A stretch of DNA of 13,057 nucleotides, from contig JAZFYI010000156.1 in NCBI GenBank assembly GCA_036443455.1, positions 1 to 13,057 on the forward strand, written 5' to 3'. Below, piece after piece: positions 1-7,053 of the stretch. The translations under genes were made by a program, and so were the position numbers. The DNA comes from MnTg04 sp036443455 (GTDB lineage Bacteria; Pseudomonadota; Gammaproteobacteria; Steroidobacterales; MnTg04). Under the pieces are notes generated by a model. The model did not search any database. It was not told the origin of the DNA and saw only the letters and a list, made by a program, of their open reading frames with translations. The number at the start of each line of letters is the position of its first letter. Position 1 is the stretch's first letter.

Positions 1-324
1 GCCGATATGGCCGGCGTAAACAGGATCCAGCGCGTGTTCGGCATCCACGAAGGCGGCCGTGCCACCGACTTTCTGGCATTCCGCGACGATCTGCAGCGCC
101 AGCGTTGTTTTACCGGATGCTTCCGGGCCGTAAATCTCGACCACCCGTCCCCTGGGAACGCCACCGACACCCAGCGCGACATCCAGCGCTAGCGAACCGG
201 TCGATACCACCTCGATGTCCCGCACGGCACCGGCATCGCCGAGACGCATGACCGAACCCTTGCCAAACTGCTTTTCGATTTGCCCGAGTGCCGCGGCCAG
301 GGCTTTCTTCCTGTTGTCGTCCAT
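1..324 (-). CDS. recA: RecA recombinase, N-terminal 108 residues (cut by window edge)
   Basis: This is the ATP-dependent recombinase that forms filaments on single-stranded DNA, drives homologous strand exchange and triggers LexA self-cleavage. The visible part is open to the window edge. It begins MDDNRKKALAAALGQIEKQF and continues through GKGSVMRLGD, the Walker A motif GPEASGKTT (near residues 66-74) and FVDAEHALDP, all typical of proteobacterial RecA. The ATG at 324-322 is preceded by a good Shine-Dalgarno AGGTGA (333-328) at normal spacing, and the N-terminus matches the family, so the start is secure. It is the last visible gene of a minus-strand run, 54 bp after thpR. The pncC-recA neighbourhood is common in gammaproteobacteria, but thpR in between is less usual. 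About 240 C-terminal residues lie outside the window. Confidence 0.97.
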   Translation of the reverse strand, partial: MDDNRKKALAAALGQIEKQFGKGSVMRLGDAGAVRDIEVVSTGSLALDVALGVGGVPRGRVVEIYGPEASGKTTLALQIVAECQKVGGTAAFVDAEHALDPVYAGHIG

Positions 325-345
325 TGCTCACCTGTCGTGTTGCCC

Positions 346-368
346 CCGGGATTCAGAATTGATCCCGG
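346..368 (-). repeat. Inverted repeat (hairpin) in the recA leader
   Basis: A perfect 7-bp inverted repeat has arms CCGGGAT (346-352) and ATCCCGG (362-368) separated by 9 bases that include a smaller ATTC/GAAT symmetry. It lies between the thpR stop and the recA start, its near edge about 21 bases upstream of the recA ATG. No run of T follows it on the recA strand, so it does not look like an ordinary intrinsic terminator. It could be a leader stem-loop or an operator; neither can be decided from the sequence. Confidence 0.5.
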
Positions 369-377
369 AAAGGACTC

Positions 378-393
378 ATTATTCCACATTATG
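378..393 (-). promoter_or_regulatory. Possible recA promoter -10 region
   Basis: Two overlapping-range -10-like hexamers are read on the minus strand: CATAAT (393-388) and AATAAT (383-378), each one mismatch from TATAAT. They sit across the thpR stop codon, 55-70 bases upstream of recA. I see no good -35 partner at 16-18 bp. A CTGTTT half-site resembling half of a LexA box lies just upstream, but its other half is absent. Treat this as a weak candidate only. Confidence 0.22.
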
Positions 394-996
394 CTCCGCT
401 AAACAGCTGGGCTTTGTCGGTCTATCCCGCGGTTTGTCCGAACCGTTCCCGCTGCCATAGACTAGCAGGGGCCAACGCTGCAAAACCTGGTACACGGGGC
501 CGCTCGAACGGGTCTCCGATGACACCAGGACAAAATCGGCCGGCGTCCACAGGATGCTCTCGGGCGCCGTCAGATCGAGCCGCGCGGTGACTTTGCGCGC
601 CAGCGTCAGGTGCGGCTGGTATGGCCGCGGGTCTGTTTTGAGGCCGCAGGACCCGGCCACATCCCACAATTGGCCCACCAGCCGTTCGAGCTCACCCGGG
701 ACCGCGGCCGGCGTCAGGTAAAAAACCTGGGCCCGGCGGAAAAAGCCCCAGCGATCGAGGAGTAAATCAAAACTGCCGGCCTGGACGCGACCGGCCGAAT
801 TTGACAGGCATTGGTACTGCTCGTCCGGCACATTGCCAAGAAAAGCCAGCGTGATATGGATATTGGCGGTATCGACCATTCGCGCGCCGGCTTTGCTCAG
901 TTTCCGTCGTGCGTGACGGGTCGATTCAACAAGTTGCGAGCGCAAAACCTGGTCGGGCCACAGGGCAAAAAACAGCCGTCTGACGGGTTCGTTCAC
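379..996 (-). CDS. thpR: RNA 2',3'-cyclic phosphodiesterase (ThpR/LigT, 2H family)
   Basis: This is a member of the 2H phosphoesterase family, which opens 2',3'-cyclic phosphate RNA ends and in vitro can ligate 2'-5' tRNA halves. The protein has 205 residues from a GTG start (996-994) and opens with RLFFALWPD, the family's usual N-terminus. Both HxTx catalytic motifs are present: H47-I-T49 (HITLAFLG) and H129-L-T131 (HLTLAR). A start near 996 is supported by this alignment; no strong ribosome site is visible, and the gene lies 10 bp after the pncC stop, so translation is probably coupled. The domain ends near LQRWPLLV, and about 25 polar residues follow, making the protein longer than the E. 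coli form (about 176). That tail is encoded over the putative recA promoter. The biological substrate is unknown in most bacteria. Confidence 0.9.
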   Translation of the reverse strand: MNEPVRRLFFALWPDQVLRSQLVESTRHARRKLSKAGARMVDTANIHITLAFLGNVPDEQYQCLSNSAGRVQAGSFDLLLDRWGFFRRAQVFYLTPAAVPGELERLVGQLWDVAGSCGLKTDPRPYQPHLTLARKVTARLDLTAPESILWTPADFVLVSSETRSSGPVYQVLQRWPLLVYGSGNGSDKPRDRPTKPSCLAEHNVE

Positions 997-1006
997 CGGC
1001 GGCGAT

Positions 1007-1501
1007 TCACAATTCGAGCAGACCCTTCAGCGCATTGCCTACCGTGTAACGGCGGATCTGCTGACGATCGCCCTTGAAAAACTTAATCCTGGCGCTGCTT
1101 TCCACGGCCTGGCCGCGCCGCGACGACCAACATATCCAGACTGTGCCGACCGCCTTGCCGTCTGGCGAGGCATCCGGGCCGGCGATGCCGCTGACGGCTA
1201 CCGCAACATCCGCGCTGGACTGGTCCAGCGCGCCTTCGGCCATTTGGGTCACGATCGGCTGGCTGACCGCACCCTCGGCTTCGAGCGTCGTGATATCGAT
1301 CCCCAGTATATCGCGCTTGGCAATATCGGCATACACGGAAAAACCATACTCAAACCATTGCGAGCTACCGGGCACATCGGTAATGGCCTTGGCGATCCAG
1401 CCACCGGTACAAGATTCGGCGATCGTCAGCATGCGCCCGCTGCTTTTCAAATGCTGACCAACCTTTTCAGCGAGTTCATAAAGCTCTTTGTCGTCATACA
1501 T
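1007..1501 (-). CDS. pncC: Nicotinamide-nucleotide amidohydrolase (CinA C-terminal domain, stand-alone)
   Basis: The enzyme deamidates nicotinamide mononucleotide (NMN) to nicotinate mononucleotide in pyridine-nucleotide salvage, recovering NMN released for example by DNA ligase. This is the single-domain form (164 residues, like E. coli PncC at 165) and lacks the N-terminal molybdopterin-binding-like domain of full CinA. Family motifs are AESCTGGWIA near the N-terminus, GAVS in the middle and VSGIAGPD followed by KAVGTVW. The ATG at 1501-1499 is preferred over the in-frame TTG two codons earlier because AAGGA lies six bases upstream of it. It is 27 bp after the GT4 gene and 10 bp before thpR on the same strand. 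Its placement just before the recA region is a conserved gammaproteobacterial arrangement. Confidence 0.93.
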   Translation of the reverse strand: MYDDKELYELAEKVGQHLKSSGRMLTIAESCTGGWIAKAITDVPGSSQWFEYGFSVYADIAKRDILGIDITTLEAEGAVSQPIVTQMAEGALDQSSADVAVAVSGIAGPDASPDGKAVGTVWICWSSRRGQAVESSARIKFFKGDRQQIRRYTVGNALKGLLEL

Positions 1502-1528
1502 ATGCAATCCTTCGTGATCGGCCAGATC

Positions 1529-2614
1529 CTAATGCCGATTCAACACTTCCCTGTAAACCTCTAGATTACCCTGCACCATCGCGGAAATCGAAAATCCTTC
1601 CGCCACGAACCCAGGCCCTGCATCTCCCAGCCGTTGCCGCAATCCCTCGTCGTCCAACAAGCGAAGTATTGCGCAGCTCAATTGCTCCGCGTCACCGGGG
1701 CTGACCAGCAGGCCACTGATGTCCTCGGCCACCGCTTCCGGCAAGCCCCCCACCCTGCTGGCAATGGCCGGTACGCCACAGCTTTGTGCCTGCAACGCCG
1801 CCCCGCAAATCCCTTCGGTCAGCGCCGGATGCAGCGCCATGGCGCAACACGGCAGGATTTTCTCCAGGTCGTCGCGAAATCCCAGCAACCGGACATGTTC
1901 CGCCAAACCGCGCTGCTCGATTTGCGCCGCCAGCGCCGCCTGTTCCGCGCCACTGCCGCAACAAAGCACCTGCAGATTCGCGTGTTTTTCCAGCACCGCC
2001 GGCAGGGCATCCAGCATGATGTGATGACCCTTGCGATGAATGTATTGCGCAACCATGGCGATGACGATCGTGTCCTCGGCAATTCCGAGTTTCGCGGCCA
2101 GCCAGCCGCGATCCGGATTCGGCTTGAACCTGCGCTGGTCGACACCGCTGTGTACGAGTCTCAGGTGGTCCCCGGGCACGCCTTCGGCCAGCAACACATC
2201 GCGGATTCCATCGGCGACCACGATCACTTTCCGGTACAGGCGGTATTTCAATCGCGCCAGCCAGCGATTCTCCGCATTATCGACGCGCCGGGAGACGATC
2301 ACCGGGACGCCGGACAGGCGCGCGGCAATTGCGGCCAGGGGATCGGCGCCGCGCCGGCTGTGGACGTGCACCAGGTCGGGCTGCTGTGCTTTCAACACCG
2401 CCCGGAGTCTGCCGATGAAGGCCAGGTCCAGATCGCCGGCCATCGGCAGCGCAACCACCAGGCAGTCTTTTGGGGCGTTGTCGGAGACCGCGCTGTTTTC
2501 GGTACAAACCAGCACATTGGCAATATCCAGCCGGCCCAGGCCGTTGACCAGGTACAGGACCTGCTGCGCGCCGCCCCACAGGTGCCGGCCGGTTTCTACA
2601 TGCAGTATTTTCAT
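1529..2614 (-). CDS. GT-B glycosyltransferase, family 4
   Basis: This is a predicted cytoplasmic or membrane-associated retaining glycosyltransferase, 361 residues, with the two-domain GT-B layout. The N-terminal acceptor domain begins MKILHVETGRHLWGGAQQVL, with the glycine-rich loop near residues 14-15 and DLVHVHSRRG around 80-89. The C-terminal donor domain shows HSGVD and RRFKP, VAQYIHRKGHH (basic K195 region) and HPALTEG followed by QSCGVPAI. In the usual E-x7-E donor signature the first Glu is E267, but the second position is Q275. The ATG at 2614-2612 overlaps the upstream gene's stop as ATGA, which fixes the start and implies coupled translation. With its GT9 neighbour it probably adds sugars to lipopolysaccharide core or a similar surface glycan; donor and acceptor cannot be read from sequence. 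Confidence 0.88.
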   Translation of the reverse strand: MKILHVETGRHLWGGAQQVLYLVNGLGRLDIANVLVCTENSAVSDNAPKDCLVVALPMAGDLDLAFIGRLRAVLKAQQPDLVHVHSRRGADPLAAIAARLSGVPVIVSRRVDNAENRWLARLKYRLYRKVIVVADGIRDVLLAEGVPGDHLRLVHSGVDQRRFKPNPDRGWLAAKLGIAEDTIVIAMVAQYIHRKGHHIMLDALPAVLEKHANLQVLCCGSGAEQAALAAQIEQRGLAEHVRLLGFRDDLEKILPCCAMALHPALTEGICGAALQAQSCGVPAIASRVGGLPEAVAEDISGLLVSPGDAEQLSCAILRLLDDEGLRQRLGDAGPGFVAEGFSISAMVQGNLEVYREVLNRH

Positions 2615-3708
2615 GGCTGCGGCCCCGCGAGTTTCGGCGCCAGTTCGCGGCAATGCTGCAAGACATCGCCGACCACCAGGTTCTTCATACAGGTATACGC
2701 TCCGTTGCAGGTCGGGTGTCTGCGGCACGGTGCGCAATGCATATCGTGATAAAGGACCGCGACATTATCCTGGGTGGTCACGGTATAGGGCCGGGTCGAA
2801 CCAAACAGCATGACGGTCGGCCGGTCGAAGGCGATACCCATGTGCCCGAGACCCGTGTCGATGGCAACCACCAGCTCGCTGCCGGCAACCAGCCCGGCGG
2901 CTTCCGCGACCGTGGTCCGGCCCGCCATGTTCAACAGCTTCCCGTTGCTGTTTGTGCCGGCCAGGTCAACGATTCGCTGAGCCGCGGCCTCATCCGCCTT
3001 GCCACCGAGCAACAGCACCGGCCGTCCCGACTGCTGGCTCAAAGCACTCCCGAGCTCTGCCCAATAAGCTTCCGGCCAGTGCTTTTGCGGCCGGGTGGTA
3101 AAAGGGCAAAGGGCGATATACGGGCGGGATACTCCCAGGCTATCGAGTAAACGCTTGCCCGCCTCGCGCTGCTCGCCATCGAGATCCAGCGTGGGCTCGA
3201 AAGACCCGGCGGCCAGGCCAAGCGCATTGGCCAGGCTGAGATACTCCGAACTGATCCGGCTGTTGTCGGGGTTGGCGGCCACCGTTTGATCCAGCAGCCA
3301 GTGCGAGCGTTCTTTCGATTTGAGACCGATGCGATACCGGGCGCCAGACAGCTTTAGCAACATAGCGCTCTTCAACAATCCCTGCGCATCGATTCCCAGG
3401 TCAAAACCAAAGCCTTTAAGGTATGAGCCAAAAGATCGTATCGCGCGCATCAGCGACCACAATTTTTTCTCGCGCCAAAGCGCGATCCACTCGTTCCTGG
3501 GCCAGACCAGCACCTCGTCAACCGCCGGGTGGCCGGCCAGCAAATCGCGCCATTCCGGCTGCACCAGCCAGCAGATCTTCGCCATCGGGTAGGTTCTTTT
3601 GAGCGCCGAGGCAAGCGGCGTCGCCATCACGATGTCACCCATCGCGGATAACCGCACGATGAGTATGGAATCCGGATGCATCTGACTTTGCGGCGGGCGA
3701 TCTTTCAC
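2611..3708 (-). CDS. Glycosyltransferase family 9 (heptosyltransferase-like)
   Basis: This resembles WaaC-type heptosyltransferases, which move L-glycero-D-manno-heptose from ADP-heptose to the inner core of lipopolysaccharide on the inner face of the membrane. Numbered from the GTG at 3708, visible motifs are ILIVRLSAMGDIVMATPLA with the likely catalytic Asp25, IDAQGLLKSA (107-115), TTRPQKHWP with K209 in the usual donor-contact position, and DTGLGHMGIAF (284-294). The C-terminus carries four cysteines (325, 328, 334, 340), a pattern seen in some GT9 proteins. The start is uncertain: GTG at 3708 or ATG at 3681, the latter giving 356 residues that begin just before the first beta strand. It is first in the minus-strand run and divergent from mutS. 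The sugar transferred could be something other than heptose. Confidence 0.88.
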   Translation of the reverse strand: MKDRPPQSQMHPDSILIVRLSAMGDIVMATPLASALKRTYPMAKICWLVQPEWRDLLAGHPAVDEVLVWPRNEWIALWREKKLWSLMRAIRSFGSYLKGFGFDLGIDAQGLLKSAMLLKLSGARYRIGLKSKERSHWLLDQTVAANPDNSRISSEYLSLANALGLAAGSFEPTLDLDGEQREAGKRLLDSLGVSRPYIALCPFTTRPQKHWPEAYWAELGSALSQQSGRPVLLLGGKADEAAAQRIVDLAGTNSNGKLLNMAGRTTVAEAAGLVAGSELVVAIDTGLGHMGIAFDRPTVMLFGSTRPYTVTTQDNVAVLYHDMHCAPCRRHPTCNGAYTCMKNLVVGDVLQHCRELAPKLAGPQP

Positions 3709-3775
3709 GACTCAATCATCCCATATTTTTGCAAGTCATCGTTGCGATTTGCCAGCACGCGAGACCCCGACTAGC

Positions 3776-6388
3776 ATGCATTACCTTGAAACTGACCAGC
3801 GACCATCACCCGTGAACAGCGCCGCCGCCGAAAAACACACGCCGATGATGCAGCAGTATTTGCGCATCAAGGCCGAGCACCCCGACCTGCTGATGTTCTA
3901 TCGCATGGGCGACTTTTACGAGTTGTTCTTCGATGACGCGCGGCGCGCATCGAGGCTGCTCGATATCGCCCTGACCTCGCGCGGCAAGACCGCGGGACAG
4001 GCCATACCGATGGCCGGCGTGCCGGTACATGCCCTGGACAACTACCTGTCCCGCCTGGTCAGGCACGGAGAATCGGTGGCGATTTGCGAGCAGATCGGCG
4101 ACCCGGCCACGGCCAAAGGCCCGGTGGAAAGAAAAGTCGTGCGTATCGTGACGCCGGGTACGGTGACCGAGGATTCGTTGCTGGAATCGCGCCGCGATAC
4201 GCTGCTGGCCTCGGTTTTTCGCGATGGTCGCGGTTACGGGCTGGCCTGGCTGGATATCAGCAGCGGGCGCTTTAGCGTTTGCGAACCGGTGGGTGCGAGC
4301 GAGCTGGCCGGCGATCTGGAACGTTTGCGACCGGCCGAACTGCTGGTACCGGAGGATATGGAATTACCCGCCGCGGCCGGTAAGCAGCCGGGAATGAAGC
4401 GGCGACCGCCCTGGCATTACGATCAGGAAACGGCGACCGACCTGCTGTGCCGGCAATTCGGCACCCGCGATCTCAGCGGTTTTGGCGGTGACGTCCTCGG
4501 TCCGGCGCTGTGCGCGGCCGGGTGCTTGTTGCAATACGTTGCCGACACCCAGCGCAGCGCGGTCCCGCACATCCGGGGCCTGCGCGTCGAAACCCGCGAC
4601 CAGGCGCTGATCATGGATGCCGCGACCCGGCGCAACCTCGAGCTCGAGTTCAGCCTCGGCGGCGATCACAAAAACACGCTGGCCGGGATCATGGATCGTT
4701 GTGCCGGCGCCATGGGCAGCCGCCTTCTGCGCCGCTGGATCAACCGGCCGCTGCGTGACGCGTCGATACTGGAAGATCGTTACGAGGCGGTGGCGGAGCT
4801 GGCGGAAAGCGGCGCTCACCGCGACAGCCGCGAGTGCCTGGCCGGTGTCGGCGACCTGGAACGCATCCTGTCGCGGATCGCGCTGAAGTCGGCCAGACCC
4901 AGGGACCTGTCGCAACTGCGGGACAGCCTCGGGCGGCTGCCGCGGCTCGGCGCGATCCTGTCCGACACAAGATCGGATCTGCTGCGCCGCTTGCGCGGCC
5001 TGGCCGGAGAACATCCCGACACCCGTGAGTTGCTGGCGCGCGCCATCGTCGAGACGCCGCCGGTACTGATTCGCGATGGCGGCATGATCGCCACCGGCTA
5101 CGACGAAGAACTGGATGAACTGCGCGCACTGAGTGAAAACGCCGATCAGTTCCTGCTCGATCTCGAGGCCCGGGAAAAAGAAGCCACCGGCATCCGCGGG
5201 CTCAAGGTCGGCTACAACCGCGTGCACGGCTATTACATCGAAATTTCGCGTCTGTATTCGGCGCAGGTGCCCGCCGAGTACACGCGCCGGCAAACGCTGA
5301 AATCGGCCGAGCGCTTCATCACCGAGGAACTCAAGGCTTTCGAGGAAAAAGTCCTGAGCGCCCGGGAGCGCGCCCTGTCCAGGGAAAAACAGTTATACGA
5401 GGAATTGCTTGAGACGCTGGGCCAGGTGTTGCCGGCCTTGCAAGACAGCGCCAGCGCGCTGGCGCAGATCGATGTGCTGGGCAACCTGGCGGAACGATCG
5501 ATCACACTGGACCTGTGCCGTCCCGAATTGCGCGATCAGCCAATACTGAATATCACAAACGGCCGCCACCCGGTTGTCGAACAGGTCCTGGATGACCCCT
5601 TCGTACCCAACAGCCTCGACCTCGACGATCAGCGCCGCACGCTGGTGATCACCGGGCCCAACATGGGTGGCAAATCCACCTATATGCGGCAAGCCGCGCT
5701 GATCGCGATTCTTGCCCACATCGGCAGTTTCGTGCCGGCCAAAAAAGCGATCATCGGCCCGCTGGATCGCATATTCACCCGCATTGGCGCGGCCGATGAC
5801 CTGGCCGGCGGTCGTTCGACGTTCATGGTCGAGATGTCGGAAACGGCGAATATCCTGAACAACGCAACGCGCTGCAGCCTGGTTTTGCTCGATGAAATCG
5901 GCCGCGGCACCAGCACCTTCGACGGCCTGTCGCTGGCCTGGGCAAGCGCCCACTATATTGCGGAACATATCGGTGCGTTTACCCTGTTCGCTACCCATTA
6001 CTTCGAATTGACCGACCTGGCCAGGGAATTGCCCAGCTGCCACAACGTTCACCTGGACGCGATCGAACACAACGGCAAGCTGGTTTTTTTGCACAGCGTC
6101 CGTGATGGCCCGGCCAACCAAAGTTACGGTCTGCAGGTCGCCGCGCTGGCCGGCGTACCGCAGCGAGCGATTCGCCATGCCCGGCAATACCTGGAAAGAC
6201 TGGAACGACAGCAACTGAGGATGACCGAGCGCGACGGCCAGGCCGAACTGGCGCTGGCCCCGCCGGCAATGGACGAGCCCGAACCAGACCCGGCGACCGA
6301 GCTATTGCAGACGACCGATGCGGATGGCTTGACCCCACGCCAGGCGCTGGACCTGGTGTATCGCCTGAAACAGATGATCGAGAAATAA
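3776..6388 (+). CDS. mutS: DNA mismatch repair protein MutS
   Basis: MutS recognises base mismatches and small loops behind the replication fork and, with ATP, recruits MutL. The protein has 870 residues, close to E. coli MutS (853). The mismatch-contacting F-x-E motif is F47-Y-E49 in MGDFYELF. The core and clamp domains occupy the middle. The ATPase has Walker A GPNMGGKST (627-635), Walker B LLDEIGRGTSTFDG (Asp706-Glu707) and the following FATHYFELT. The C-terminal segment near LTPRQALDLVYRLKQMIE matches the tetramer-forming tail. The ATG at 3776 is chosen, although no strong ribosome site precedes it; an upstream TTG (3749) and a GTG at 3812 are also in frame. Only the last lies closer to the conserved HTPMMQQYL start. 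It is divergent from the GT9 gene and convergent with the hydrolase 32 bp downstream. Confidence 0.97.
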   Translation: MHYLETDQRPSPVNSAAAEKHTPMMQQYLRIKAEHPDLLMFYRMGDFYELFFDDARRASRLLDIALTSRGKTAGQAIPMAGVPVHALDNYLSRLVRHGESVAICEQIGDPATAKGPVERKVVRIVTPGTVTEDSLLESRRDTLLASVFRDGRGYGLAWLDISSGRFSVCEPVGASELAGDLERLRPAELLVPEDMELPAAAGKQPGMKRRPPWHYDQETATDLLCRQFGTRDLSGFGGDVLGPALCAAGCLLQYVADTQRSAVPHIRGLRVETRDQALIMDAATRRNLELEFSLGGDHKNTLAGIMDRCAGAMGSRLLRRWINRPLRDASILEDRYEAVAELAESGAHRDSRECLAGVGDLERILSRIALKSARPRDLSQLRDSLGRLPRLGAILSDTRSDLLRRLRGLAGEHPDTRELLARAIVETPPVLIRDGGMIATGYDEELDELRALSENADQFLLDLEAREKEATGIRGLKVGYNRVHGYYIEISRLYSAQVPAEYTRRQTLKSAERFITEELKAFEEKVLSARERALSREKQLYEELLETLGQVLPALQDSASALAQIDVLGNLAERSITLDLCRPELRDQPILNITNGRHPVVEQVLDDPFVPNSLDLDDQRRTLVITGPNMGGKSTYMRQAALIAILAHIGSFVPAKKAIIGPLDRIFTRIGAADDLAGGRSTFMVEMSETANILNNATRCSLVLLDEIGRGTSTFDGLSLAWASAHYIAEHIGAFTLFATHYFELTDLARELPSCHNVHLDAIEHNGKLVFLHSVRDGPANQSYGLQVAALAGVPQRAIRHARQYLERLERQQLRMTERDGQAELALAPPAMDEPEPDPATELLQTTDADGLTPRQALDLVYRLKQMIEK

Positions 6389-6420
6389 TGCGGCTATCGC
6401 CAGGGTGACAGGCGGATTGC

Positions 6421-7053
6421 TTAAAATTTCCCGTGGCGCAGAAAATCCGCAGCCCGGTCGGCGGCCCGGCGCGAGAAATAGGACGTCGTGTGGGTCTGGT
6501 CGGGCATCTCCAGGATTTCTTTGGCCCCGGGCAACCGCGTCTCATCGGCAAATACGATGCCATCGTGCGTCGCATCCATGCTGCCGAGGATTTTCCCCGG
6601 TCCCCGTGGCTTCGCCGCGGCAATGACGCCGATCTCGCGCTCACCCTGGTAAGCCATCGGTTCCCGGCTATGTGCCTGGGTGATGCTGCGCCCCAGGGCC
6701 TTCCCGAGCAGGGGGATTTTGGCGAGCCGTTTGCCCGATTCTGAATGGGCAAATGGCGTGCCGATAGCCACCACCCGCCCCGCTCGGTCGAAATCGTGGC
6801 GATTCAGCATATTGACGATAACCAGGCCACCGAGACTGTGCCCGACGAGGTGCACGGTATTTTCATCGAGGGCCTCGCAGTAATCGAACAACTGGTCCGA
6901 GTTATGGTCGAGGGAACGCAGCGTAGACCAGTAGTCGAAGGTATAAACCGGGCAGCCCATTTTTCTGCGCAGGTGCCTCGCCATGGGCAAAGACATCACC
7001 CCGCGCATCCACAAACCATGGACAACGACAACGCATTCGTCGGGACGATTCAT
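6421..7053 (-). CDS. Alpha/beta hydrolase (lipase/esterase-like)
   Basis: A small soluble serine hydrolase of 210 residues with no signal peptide or membrane segment. It opens with VVVVHGLWM, the usual first-strand HG motif, and carries the nucleophile elbow GHSLGG with Ser73. By pattern the acid is Asp164 in HDGIV and the catalytic histidine is His188 in DQTHTTSYF, an arrangement like the PGAP1/esterase-type proteins, so the triad looks complete. The ATG overlaps the aspS stop as ATGA (7053-7050), implying translational coupling and fixing the start. It is convergent with mutS. The substrate is unknown; esterase, lipase or acyl-thioesterase activity would all fit, and the link to aspS may be only transcriptional. 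Confidence 0.85.
   Translation of the reverse strand: MNRPDECVVVVHGLWMRGVMSLPMARHLRRKMGCPVYTFDYWSTLRSLDHNSDQLFDYCEALDENTVHLVGHSLGGLVIVNMLNRHDFDRAGRVVAIGTPFAHSESGKRLAKIPLLGKALGRSITQAHSREPMAYQGEREIGVIAAAKPRGPGKILGSMDATHDGIVFADETRLPGAKEILEMPDQTHTTSYFSRRAADRAADFLRHGKF

Noticed and set aside
2615..2737. An upstream start that would lengthen the GT4 protein by 41 residues
   Set aside because: The extension lies wholly inside the GT9 gene and matches nothing; the ATGA overlap at 2614 and the standard MKILHVETGRHLWGG opening support the shorter form.
1634..2749. A 371-codon open frame on the plus strand opposite the GT4 gene
   Set aside because: The minus-strand frame has clear glycosyltransferase motifs; the plus-strand product is rich in Gln, His and Arg without family motifs, as expected for a shadow frame in GC-rich DNA.
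3709..3775. Divergent promoters between the GT9 gene and mutS
   Set aside because: TTGCAA at 3729-3734 resembles a -35, but no matching -10 lies at 16-18 bp in the plus direction, and minus-strand candidates are no better.
5393..6214. A 273-codon open frame antisense to mutS
   Set aside because: It lies over the highly conserved MutS ATPase domain; it has no recognisable motif of its own and is explained by codon bias in mutS.
6389..6420. A terminator between convergent mutS and the hydrolase gene
   Set aside because: Only a weak 4-bp CGCC/GGCG pairing is present, with no T-run in either direction.
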